NCBI GenBank assembly: GCA_010093685.1
Contig: MU006248.1
Span: forward strand, 186,001-250,000
DNA: 64,000 nucleotides
Direction of reading: 5' to 3'
From: Ophiobolus disseminans
Taxonomy: Eukaryota; Ascomycota; Dothideomycetes; Pleosporales; Phaeosphaeriaceae
Made by a program: the position numbers and the translations under genes. Each line of letters starts with the position of its first letter. Position 1 is the stretch's first letter. A model generated the notes under the pieces. It was not told the DNA's origin and ran no database searches. It saw only the letters and a program-made list of their open reading frames with translations. Positions 36,865-48,570 of the stretch are shown piece after piece.

Positions 36865-39610
36865 TACTTATATCTCAGGATCCAAGGCACAACTCAGAAT
36901 AAAATGCGCGATGCAGCGGGTTTAGACAGCACGATGCGTCTAAAGGCAGGTACGGCGACAAGCTAGCTATTAACGCGCTAGTTCCCTAGCTCAACCTTGG
37001 GTGCACCTCGTCTCCCGCTGCACTCTCTCGAACCCCAACTCTTGTGAGCCCCCTTTCGGCTTGCGGTTGAGGTGGCGCAACATCATCAATCAGTATTGCG
37101 AGTGTACGAGGGGCCGGCCAATTGCCCATGATGCGACAGCCTCACGCTTTACAACCCCGATAAGCTATCACCGAGCGGAACCCCTGTCGGTTTTCCAGCA
37201 TCAAGACACTATTCTGCTGACTGAATCTACGCTCCCGGCTTGTAAGTACTCGATTCGGCTACTCCTGTTGAGCGTGTAGTGCCCCGATTGAAGAATCCAG
37301 CGTTGGCCGACATGACCTGCGTCGTATTATGAAATTATCGACTATGCAACCCTATCGCCGCAGCCATCGCCACAGCGGCCTCACATATGCTAGATCCAAA
37401 CACTAGCTTGGCCTGAAACGATGGTTTTCCTCTCGAGGAACACTCCATGGTGCGTTCTAGAAGCTACTGTGAACATTGAACCTTTCGTTACCGCATGTAA
37501 CTATCAAAGCATGGCTGACGGTTCATGGCATGCTTCACCACCAGGGGAATGAGTGGTAGGTAATTGCGACGTCTTTATCCACTGACGTCTGCTGTTAGCC
37601 AGATTGCTCCTGAGCAGCTGTCGGATCTCAAATATACGTTCCCCTTCAGCGATCGATGCTATTGTTGTCCCATTCAACTGGTCTTTCCTTTAAGAATTCG
37701 CATCACTTCAAGAGCGCCTACTAGTAGTACGGTGGAGCTCGAGAAAGGTCATTTCATTCTGCTTTAGGAATTGATCCAGCCCGTTGTCCGAATTCGAACA
37801 GATTGAAACCCCACATATCTGTATTAGGATATGAGTTCGAGGCAGGAGCATGTGCAGTTACCAAAATGGCTTGCTTAATCATTGCAGCCCCATCTCTGTC
37901 ACCATATAGAGCCCTGACATCTCGGAGGTATATTGTTGGCGAAGTCTCCGAGAGCCAAGCGCGTTTCATCTTCTTCTTTTTGGTTTCTATACCGTTATGA
38001 CATGATTTTCAGGGAGTGTGCTATTCTTACATGAAAGCTTTCCCGCGAGACGCAATTTAGCAACGGAGATGGAGGATGAGGAGCGAAACAGTAAACATGG
38101 TATTCTCTCAAACGTCTATCTTGGTAGCTGATATCACCGTGCAGGTTGAAATAGCTGCGATCTGACTACTGGTAAGAGACATTGTTCTATGCACACATGC
38201 TCAAACAGGTGCGTCGAGACTCCCAGTCATATGAGCACAGAGGGGTGAGCACGCCTTCCAGGGTGGAGGAATGAGCCCCATGCAATATTGTTGTATCCTC
38301 TCGGTAATAGGAGCGAGGGAGTATTTTGACCCGATTTCCTGAGGAGAAGTTTGAATGCCCGAAAATTGGTCTGTGCTCCTACTTGGTAGCGATTCAGTGG
38401 CATGACGTCGACATCGGTTCTCAATCTTCAGAACGTTCTTTGGCTATGGTAGGATTCCATTATATGGAACTCTTAATGCACGTTCGCCTTGCTTGTAATA
38501 GTTGAAATGTATGCCCGCGTTGTCTGCCGTGTGTAGGGCGACATAACGAGGGCAGGCCCGAACACCAGGTGGACCCCGGTCCCCGCGCTGAACGGACCTG
38601 GCTGGGGGTCTTCCCACCACACCTCACCACCCTGCGCCACGGGCCATTGTCCGCACGCCTCCCAGCATTGGCTTGCAGTAGTATACAGTTAGGAACTGCG
38701 ATGCTCTCATGCTGGCATCTCGGCCCCGGTCGCCTACTGCCATGCAGAGACGCGCACTGTGCCGACGCCTTCGAGGGCAGCCACGCCTACCTTTAGAAGC
38801 CTACAACTAACGCGCCACACAGTCTGACGTCTAGACCAACATCTCGGAACAGGGCTACACAGATCTACTCTGTGTATTATGTGGCCCAGAGATGCCTCAA
38901 CAACCGGTACCTGTTGTCCCAACCGTCTTCGACCAAAGACGTTGACCCGCAGTCCAGTCAGAATAGCTGATGTGCATTTACATCCAACTGCGCACTGACT
39001 GTCACGAGGCTTGGAGTCCTCAAATACGACCTGTCATCATCGCAAGCTTAGATCCGCGCACACGGTTACGGTTCCTGTCAGCAGAGGGAACAGACCCTTG
39101 CTGCTATCCGCGTAAGTGAAACAGGTACTAGTGATTTGCTTCTTCCAAGTGCGTCCGCTATGGCGCTTCACCCTGGTCACCCTTTGGGGGGCGACATCTC
39201 GCAGCACACACATCTAGACGCTTGGGCCTGGTTTGTAACCAGAAGACTCCTACAGCGTCCCGTCGGCGCTAGTCCGGGCATACCTTGTTCGGAGCTCTCT
39301 TGACCAGATAGGAAATTCAGGAATGATGCTCATTGGTCTTCGTTTTGTGAGTGGACTGCTGCACGGGGCAGCCGTTATGAGCAGTCTTCAAAGCTGGGCA
39401 AGCCCGGTCTACGCAAATGCAGTCCTATAACAATTCCTGGGTCCCGGTGCTGTCCATAAGCCACATCATCTACGCATAGCCTCGGCCGCAAGGTGTTCCA
39501 TAAAGGTAGTCCTATAACCATCATAACTCCTCTCTGATAAGCCAACATACTCCATTTCGCCCTTCTCGCCACACCATCAGTTGATACTCCGTGAACCATA
39601 CTGGACAGCA
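36865..39610. other. Gene-free stretch of 2.7 kb
   Basis: I find no frame with recognisable protein character on either strand, and no RNA gene. Base composition looks ordinary rather than the strongly AT-rich pattern left by repeat-induced point mutation. It may be decayed sequence; the right end should hold the promoter of the Zn2Cys6 regulator. Confidence 0.45.
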
Positions 39611-40722
39611 ATGGATCTTACAACACAAATAGTATCATCGCCTTCACTCTCGTCCCAGAGCACACCGCACAGCAGTACGCCACCACCGAATCCGTACCAA
39701 AGGATGGCCTCGAGGAGAGCAATTGCGTGTGTTACTTGCGCCAAAGCAAAAACGAAGTGCGACAAAGGCGTACGTCACCTCTTCAACTATACTCACGACA
39801 AAGCTCACATACCTAGCTTCCTGCATGCTCTCGATGCATCACCAAGGGCATCAAATGCGAGCCACGATCGACTCGTCGTACGTCCGAGAATAACTACCGG
39901 ACTAACATCAAGAAACCTTTCATGTCGGCGAAGCGATTCCACTCTACCAGCACCATCCCATCACTGAACCAATACAACTCGCCCAGAAGAACATCATCTT
40001 CGGTCAGACATGCAACCATGCGTACAGTCTCCCATATGGGCTTACACACTGCTGTCAAAATGAACCAACAAGCTTCCGCCTGCTCGGGGTTTCCAACGCT
40101 TACACCTCTACCAACTCATACATCGCCAACTGTCGATAGCTGTTATTCATACCCTGTCTTTTCTGATCATCAAGATCTATCAGAGTATTCACTGGGTATG
40201 GAGGCGCATGACTTCCCTGTCGCAGGTCGCCTCACACCTCAAACACCAGAGCCTCTTATATACCACGACCCTCTGTCGATAAGCGATATGTCTGATCAAT
40301 GGATGCCTTCTCAGCCGTGGTCGGGAGAATCACTCGAGTTTGTTCAGTCTGGTTTCGACTCCGATATAACTCCAATGCTTCCAGCAGAACTTTGGGCCCC
40401 TCCTGACCACGCGCATGTTGCGCCAATCACACAATTAGCCTGGAATCATCCCTCACTGTCGGCCTCTCCTCAGGAACTGCCACAGGAGCTGGTTCCTCAC
40501 ATGGGCGCAGTGCCATCACTGTCTATTAGTGAGTGCTCCGTGGAGGAGTTCAATGGCGCAGGCGCTTTTCACGAAAATTGGACAAATTGTCTTCCCATCA
40601 CAACTCAGCTGGGAATGACGGGCATGGTAACTCAGGCACCATTCATGCACGGTCTTGGCTCGTCTTCCAGCGCTGCGCCAATGTGGGAAGACGTTTTCAT
40701 GCAAGGGCCGTCGCCTTACTGA
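39611..40722 (+). CDS. Zn2Cys6 transcription factor
   Basis: Likely DNA-binding regulator in the nucleus. Exons 39611-39769 and 39817-40722 give 354 residues. The intron cuts inside the zinc cluster; joining restores CVTCAKAKTKCDKGLPACSR then CITKGIKC, that is C-x2-C-x6-C-x6-C-x2-C-x6-C at residues 40, 43, 50, 57, 60 and 67. Basic residues follow (PRSTRRTS), as in Gal4-type proteins. The rest is Ser/Pro/Thr-rich with no recognisable fungal-specific transcription factor domain, so it may be a short AflR-like type or may have lost its 3' part. It stands alone in a gene-poor region, so no target pathway can be read from neighbours. DNA-binding assignment is strong; the exact C terminus is not. 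Confidence 0.8.
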
Positions 40723-43700
40723 ATCCATCCGAGTCATGGGTTACACTGTTCAACGGAGTTGCCGAGCAGGTCATAGAAGCAGGTATGTCTAGCGCAATGT
40801 TTCTGACAGCACTATTCGCCGTGGGGCGCATGCTCCAAATTGCTTGCTAAACAAACCCATGCAAGGCTGACTGTTGTAGGCTACACATCCTGGAGAAGCA
40901 GACTCAATACAACTATGCTGACCGCATTGTGTCCAGCAGAATCGAGCACGAGGGCCGAAGACCGTAGTAACTCGGAATGGTTCGATGCCGGAACACAACA
41001 CCATGTTAACCCAGCCATTTGCGCAGATGGTCCAAGGTTGCGTTGATGAAGCGGGCATTAGGTATGCGTTTCCATGCATTATTTCCAGCTTCTCGGCCAG
41101 GCTAATAGGCCAACTCAGACATGCATTCCGACCATGTAAACATCATGAAGTATTTACAAACGTTGCAATGTCATGCGAGCGTCTCTGCTGCATCCTGAAA
41201 AGCGCTATTGTCTACAACCACTACGCCAGGGACCTTGCACAATCAGATGCGTGGTTCTACTATTTCGCCCTGCTGTCAGCTCGCGCCCTGTAAGCTGCAT
41301 CTTCAAGGGCTTGTAGGATGGGCACACGTGACACCCACTTCGCCACCTGCGATTCGTTGAATCCCGATGGAGCATCGAGCGTACCAGATACGTACGGGCG
41401 GCATCTGGACCATGTTTTCAGGCCCCTTTCATGAGGATACATGTTGAACATCAACACAAGTTAGTGTATGTCAGTCAAGTACGCAATAGTCGCATATACT
41501 AGCCTCTTCTTCTATCGTAACCCCTCAGCCGATTCTCGTACTTCAGTCTCCTACTCTACCGGTACGGTGGTACTGGCAATGCAAAGTCGATCACTCCCAC
41601 GCCTTCGCCTCTAATGTCCGTTCTCCAAGTCCGACCACGCCACGCGTACCTGCCGCCCACTGTGGAGCCTACTACGCTTAAATATTGCAAAGAAGCTGCT
41701 GGGATTTGATTGGACTAGATGATATCCTTCCCTTTCCCTAGTAGGTGCTTTGCATGACAGTGGCATTGTGTAGGAGGTCCGACTTTCGCCGTGGACCCGC
41801 GTCGTCGCCTAGGCTTTCCATCCGAACGGCTAAAACATCTTTTGAGTTTGCGTTCTTCGGATAGGCTGGGTATTATCTGCTATCCTTCTTCCCCACAATC
41901 CTTCGGCATTGAATAGGCTGCGAGTCATGGTGATCGGACCTTTGGCCACTGTGGTAACCTTCGCTCAATCGGTCAATGCTACTATTCCTGCAGCAGTCCC
42001 AGCTACTCGTTTCTCGCTTTCTCTCTGCCGAGTGCATTTGTAGGCATTATCAGACCGGACCTTTGGAACTACCTTTCAAGTTGCATATACTGCAGCTGAA
42101 TTCGAACTAGTGCCCGCCGATCATATTAGAAAAGTCCAAATATAACAGTGGTCTGATTCGCTCCGAAGCGCGGACTCCACCAGCCACTCGCCACAACACG
42201 GACCAAACGAGTGGCTCAAACACCCTACTTATAGATTAGCAGTAATCGGAGGGTTTGATTACACAGGAGTCAAGCTTGTGCGATACTGCTGGTCATGTCT
42301 TACACGGCCGAAGGGTGAACATCGGTCACGCTGCACGAGGTGCCTGGCCACAACTTATTGATCCCAACCGGTAAGTCGGGACGAGGCGCACACCGGCGTA
42401 AGCCATAACCAAAAGCCCTGTGAATGATTGGTGGAAACTTGTGGATCACTGTATGGGCAAGTTCATGCGCGCTCAGAGGCTGACGGTGGGGCAGAGGTTC
42501 TGCTTTGAGAGAACAACTGAACCTGGGTTCAAGTCTGCTGTTGGGCGTGGGGAGACTGTGACTTGACTTCGAACTGGTGCAGTTGAGCGCACAATCTACT
42601 CCTTCAGCCCGGTTTTGACTGCATTCATGCGCGCCCCACGTGTGATACAAAAATCGCCTACGAGGTACATCGTGTAGGATCCGAAGTTGTACCCTAGTAC
42701 CTACATTGCGTTGACAGCTCGGATCCATCTTTTGGCCCATCCACACCATAGTCAAGCGACCACACACGCAGCACTCTTACCGCCACGGGCGTTTGTCAAT
42801 CCCCTGTTCCTGCGTGACATGCACGGTTCATTAGTGAACGACGCATCTGGCTAGGCTTACAGATCTGCGGGTGCTAGGTTGAAGTCTATCTTTAGTGTAC
42901 GATTGGCGCGGTCTCTCGTCGGAACCATCGAAAGTTGCATCATTGGCATGTGCACTGGAAATCAGCTTATCGCATAATGCGACCTTCCAGCATTTAGGTC
43001 GCAGCAGAAACATGGGATAAATGTCGTATTGAATACCCGACTGGGCGGAAGCAGGGCTCAAACGATGTCGTGTGTGCAGTGAGACTTGCATACGGCAGGT
43101 ACTAATTCGCAGAGACCTGGTAAGGTTTGCTCAAGACAAGACTGACAGCCTTCCAGCTACCAGAGGTCTGGGACACAGCTGTCGTATTGCATTGATTGCG
43201 GGCCACACTCCCGAGTCTCCGACATCAAATCCCCTACATGGTGCGGCTCAAGCACTACCGGAGCGCTTAAAGGTTAGTCCAGGTAAGAAGAGTTGGTTCA
43301 AGCGCATGCGAGCTTCTGTCCTGGTTATCACCAAGCCTCTTCGATCCCTCCCGCGATTACCAGCTCCACACCTCTGCATCGGATGATGGAGTTCTTCTCG
43401 AGGTTTCCGAGCATCGGGATTGGTTGTGCGACTTTTCGTGGGCGTTATCTCACCCGTTGCTTGTCGGTTCGCAATCAACGTACGGTTATGGCACGGACAC
43501 TGTTCGCAGCCAAAAGCGCCATGCTGTTGCCTCACAGCTACTGTCGTCAGGGTCCACCAACGCCAAGTAGAACCTTCGCCGTCCTGTTCGCCAATGAAAT
43601 GTCTCACCTATTAAGGATTCAAGCCTAGATCGAAGACGTCCCGCGTGGGCATCTAGGATACCGCCTGGCGTCAGTAACACCCCTGAACGTGCATACAAGT

Positions 43701-46700
43701 ACGGCACAAACATAGTTCGTAATGGAGTACGCGGGTGCAGCGTCAATGGATAGGCCCTTCGATCCCACCCACCCAAATGCTCCGGCCCGTTCCACGACAG
43801 GCGCCAGGGCAGACGAGCGATACTGAATGCAGGTGCGGAGGCTCTTCCGTCTGTGCGTTTGAAGTCAAAAGCCTCGTTATAGCGTACGAGCCGACTAGAC
43901 TAACGTCTCTACTCGTGATCACGAGGACAACGATAAGAAAGCGGTGACGAACACTAGCACTTGAAGTTATTGGAGGTGTCCAATCAAGGTATAGAGTACT
44001 TCATCAGGTAAGCTCGGATACGGCTTGTTGCGGATGTCGCGCGAAGAGTTGGAGGATATCGCACTATTGCTCGAGTCAACGATGACCGGTAAGACCAAAG
44101 CCACCAACAGAGCACTGATACCCAAGCTAGTGACTTTGTACGACACTCTTGTCAATTCCTCAAAAGATATCCGCAAGGAACCGTACCCAATATCTTACTG
44201 CTTCACGATGTGGTGTGGATCCCCACATGCCCTCCACATGTAGGAGGCTCCGCGCGATGGAACAAGCCCTAGTCTTCTCTACGACCAAACAGGGCCAATT
44301 CTTCCTTCCTTCCCGTCTCTCGCCCCGTTAGCGTCACATTGCCGTAGATCACGAGTTCGCTGATCCTGACGGCCGGAACGGCGCGACCGCAGCTCATGGC
44401 CCACTTAGTGACCCACGGCCGCGTCCTCCCTCCCACACCGCTGACGCCGTAAACCTGGTTGAGGGGCAAGCCAGAGCTTCACGGCATTCACTGCTCGCCT
44501 GGCCACGTGCAGAAAACGATATTTAGCCGGTCTTCAACAGGTGTCGGAGGGAAAGATTCAGCGAGGTCCGGTATCGCAACGTGGTCTGGACAGATTGTAT
44601 GAGGATAGTCGAGCCGACTCGATGGTGGACCTGGCCGTGGAAGCGATCAGACCACTGGTTGGCGTGGCGGCTGACTATCATACGTAGACCCTCTCTCGAA
44701 GTGGAAAGTATCGTGGTGTTGATGTATGTTGGAGGCGAGTATGCAACGACGTACAGTCCGTACGCAGCCACTATCACCACACGAAGATAGCTGTTGCCGC
44801 GGCCTCAGGAGCAGATGTTGAAGGAGTGACGACGCTTTAGCACAATCGTATTGTATGTGGACCCACCAGAGCTCGTATGATGCGAGGACGAGACGATCAT
44901 TACTGACTAGTTATTTGCCACTCTGTCCTCAGGGTCAGATGAGTGCCCGCCGTCGAGCTGCTGATCACTGGCCTGACGAGGCCGTACTCTTTGATCGACG
45001 CTTCTCTGGCCTGCTGACGGTATGAAGATCGAGCTCATCGCGGTCTTTGGCCCTTTAAAAGGATTGAGTCCAGCGGTTTGCCGAAACAAGTGATATCCAC
45101 GTGTCATTTCGAAGGTCATGAACGTCATGATAACCATTCCACATGAGATGGTCCTTTCCTCGAGCGAAGATAGCCGAGAGAGATCCACCACGTCTGGTGA
45201 ACGTCATGATACTTTCTCACTTGAGACCAGCGATTCTCAAGTGGGAGTGGCCACACGTTCAGTGCGATCGGTCCTTGGACTGTGCGATCGTGAAATAGTT
45301 CCGAGTTCATCGCTCATCCTCCGACCACTCGTGGAAACCGTTCCATGGTTCGGTCTGGATGTTCTCGGTTGAGAATCTAAGCTTGATCACCTCCTTCGTT
45401 GCCGTCAAATCTTCACAGGACTTTGCCGCATATCTTTTTAATCCGGCAGATCAGCCGATCATTGTCCTTATCGTTCATGGTTGGTCGCATGGGACTTAAT
45501 GTCGGAGAAGGTTAGCAGCGTGCTGGAGTCCTGATGCTCTATGGCTTCCGTCACCAACATCTGATAAACAGAAGTACAACTCTTTCGACCGACTAGAGGC
45601 TGCGATGTGTCTACGGTCTGAGTAGTAGTTGACAGGTTCGGGCTTCCTCCTATTTGTGTCCGGTGACGTTCCAAAGATGGCTCCTCCTGTACCCAAGTTC
45701 CGCATTAAAAGTTCTTCCCTTTCCCAAACTCTTAGGCTGTTTCACAGAATCGACACGTATGGAACCCATGGAACTTTTATTCGCATTCTAGGCCAAGTAT
45801 GAAAGTACACCAGCTGCTGACTTTGCAGTGATATATCCCGCAGCTTGTGATTGCGTCCGGGCTAGGAAAACCTAGAGGATATGGTCTTGTGTTGTACCTT
45901 GGCATAGCGGTGCATGCAAGGGAAGAGGCGGAGAATACGGCGAGTTGATATCAACTTCAGGTACAAAAGTATGCACTTCCGGAAGCGATGAGGGTATGCG
46001 ATTACCGCTAAGCTTGTAAAGGAACAAGCCGGTGAGATGCCTTCCCTGTACTACCGGAAGAAAGATAGTTAGGAAGACATCGATAAGAAAATAGAAGCGG
46101 TACTGACTGCTACAGATATATGTTGCTCCAGCGAGTATGTTCCTGTAATATGTATCGCTCGTCTGGTCCCAGCAAGCAGAAACTGTACCTCATAGGACGT
46201 TGATTAGGCTTCGGCCGAGAGCTACGCCTCAAGGATGCATGGTAGTATGAGACGTCGATAGCCACCAGCCACCAAGACTTCTGCAAGGCGATCATCTTGG
46301 TTATTGTCGTTATCAAGCTATCGCGTTGGTACCTATGAGGCCACGCGAAAGGGCGTGTTTCGGTTATGCAACGAATGCCACTTAGTCGCAGTGCTCAAAG
46401 TCAAAAGCAGCAGCTAAATCGTGAAAGCCTGCAATAGTCCGAGCTTTGCTAGATGATAAATGGAACTGCTGGCGATGAAACAGTGATGGATCGTTCCAAG
46501 ATAGATGCGTCAAAACGCGCTAGCACGATGTGCTTAGTCAGATCTTGCTCTTAACAACGCACACCCGCTGCAGGTCATCCATCACGACATAACTACAACT
46601 TTTACTGGCAACTAGTTCACGGCAGCGACTTGGGTCTGTTCCTCTGGCTCAGTACACAATTCGACGCGTCATGTGTATTCAGGCACCTCGAGCAGCCGTG

Positions 46701-47163
46701 GCAGCCCCGCGTTTCAGGCTCAATGATCCGGCTATGCGAACAACACCCAACGTCTCAAGCCACAGAACGCATCTCATCACCACGCACAGCATCGTAATCT
46801 AGCCGCATGCAATCCTTGAAGTTCATGCTATTGGCCCAGTCTGCCACTGATCGCCATGCGTAGGGCTCAAGTATGCCAAATCCGGATTCCCGCGACTCCA
46901 TTCGAACGCTCTGCCGTGCATGACTACCCTGCGTGTCAGGGTCGAAGTCTCCGATATGCAAATTGCCGGTAACCGATCACCGGCAAATACATCGTGTGTG
47001 TAGATACATGAACTAGGTGATTCACACCACAAGATAGGTGAAGATAGAGATGCTGCTGCTGCGCGGCGCGACTTCTACTTCCATCATACATTCGTTTCTT
47101 TCTGACCGTTAATATTCATAACATTCTTTACCTTATCTAATTCTAGCTTTAACGATATCAAGC
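40723..47163. other. Gene-poor stretch of 6.4 kb
   Basis: No intact gene is seen on either strand apart from a possible protease relic at 42,300-42,767. Frames are short and broken everywhere. There are no obvious terminal repeats, transposase or reverse transcriptase motifs, and no strong AT bias. The last 100-200 bases before 47,164 are the likely promoter of the GH5 gene. Origin unknown: old degenerate insertion or decayed genes are possible. Confidence 0.45.
42300..42767 (-). pseudogene. Possible relic of a secreted HExxH metalloprotease
   Basis: A stop-free minus-strand frame contains SAHELAHTVIH, matching a zinc-protease HExxH pattern, followed by RAFGYGLRR and LWPGTSCSVTDVH. From memory, a fungal secreted protein family has a similar order (VHEFAHTIH, then an Ala/Arg helix, then a Trp-Gly-Thr-Tyr segment before an Asn/Asp-Val-x-Glu-Tyr motif). 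Here the frame ends right where that last motif should continue, and the upstream part is not recognisable. I regard it as a broken remnant at best; chance similarity is possible. Confidence 0.3.
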
Positions 47164-48422
47164 ATGAGAGTCTTCCGCGCGGGCGCCATTGCTGCTCTTG
47201 CGGTAAGCCAAACCGTGGCAGAGATCCTCTACGCAGGCGTCAATTCGGGTACGTCTGGGTATGCCCATGAGCTTCATCATAGAAATGACTGAAAACATGT
47301 AGCGGGCGGCGAGTTTGCACAACAAAATCTCCCCGGGGCATTCGGCGTCGACTATCAATTCATTAATGAGACGGCCATTGACTTCTTCCTTAACGGTGGC
47401 ATGAACACCGTTCGCCTACCATTTCTACTTGTAAGATCACTGTTTCCTCCACGAAGAATCCGAGATTGACTCTTTCGTAGGAGCGCATCTGCCCCCTCGA
47501 GACCGGCCTGGGTAGTACACTGAACGAGACCTACTTCACTGAGCTCGCAACGGCTGTCAACTATATCACCTCAAAAGGCGGCTACGTGATCTTGGATAGC
47601 CACAACTACATGCGATACAATGATCCCTCCATGCAACCGTTCTCGGGGAGTGTCATTGGGAATTCGTCCGATCCCAAGGCCGCAACCACTGAGGATCTCG
47701 CAGCCTTCTGGGCCGAGCTCTCTCGTCGCTTCATCGTCAACACTAATGTCATATTCGGCATCATGAACGAGCCACATGACATGCCTACGGCTCTCGTGCT
47801 ACAAAATGATCAAGCTATGATCAATGCCATACGAGCCGCCGGCGCGCAGCAACTCATTTTGGTTCCTGGTAATGGGTTTACAGGTGGCCATCGTTGGCTC
47901 GAAAATACATGCCAAGACGAATCACTGGAATGTCTCCCAAACTCAGAAGTTCTGTCAGCCATTACGGATCCGCTAGATAACTTCGCATTCGATATGCATC
48001 TCTACTTCGATAACGACACTTCCGGTACACATGAAGAATGCACTACGAAAGCGCCATCGAACCTTTTCCCCGTGACAACCTGGCTTCAGGAGAACAACTA
48101 CACTGCTATACTATCCGAATTCGGCGCCGGTGCAAACCCTACGTGCTTTGAGTCCGTGAACGATACCATCACGCATCTGGAGGAAAGTGGTGTCTTCATA
48201 GGCTGGACTTACTGGTCCGCAGGCCCGCTTTGGGGTGACTACTTCTTGAGCATCGAGCCCGATGAGGGACCGCAGGCGAACTCGACGTGGCCCGAGGTCC
48301 TAGAGCCGCATGTGAAGAGATACCAGCCCATGATGAAATGTGGCCTTAGTACGAATGGCAAAGGGGGCGTGGATCTAGATAGGAAGGGCCTAGAGGGATG
48401 CCTAGGTGCGAAACTGCCATGA
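47164..48422 (+). CDS. Secreted GH5 endo-glucanase
   Basis: Extracellular glycoside hydrolase family 5, most like fungal endo-beta-1,4-glucanases. Exons 47164-47248, 47303-47430 and 47481-48422 give 384 residues. Signal peptide MRVFRAGAIAALAVSQTVA, cleaved about residue 19. Motifs: YAGVNSAGGEF at the mature N terminus, MNTVRLPF, VILDSHNYMRY, the acid/base in GIMNEPHD (E168) and the nucleophile in ILSEFGAG (E284). There is no carbohydrate-binding module; the C-terminal tail after residue 330 is short and polar. It lies at the edge of the gene-poor region, with the transporter convergent behind it. Exact substrate (cellulose, beta-glucan or mannan) cannot be fixed from motifs alone. Confidence 0.9.
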
Positions 48423-48570
48423 TGAAATTGGTGTAGCGAGAAGAAGACGAAGGAAGAAGCTGTATACGTCAATGATAATGCGCACATCAAGAACGATATC
48501 GATTCGGCAGCATAATTGCATAAGTTACACTTCCATAGCAAATACTTCTCACCCATTCTTCATTCCAACA

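Noticed and set aside
36865..47163. Degenerate transposon or RIP-mutated repeat
   Set aside because: I saw no terminal repeats, target-site duplications, transposase/RT motifs or strong AT skew; without a genome-wide repeat comparison the claim cannot be made.
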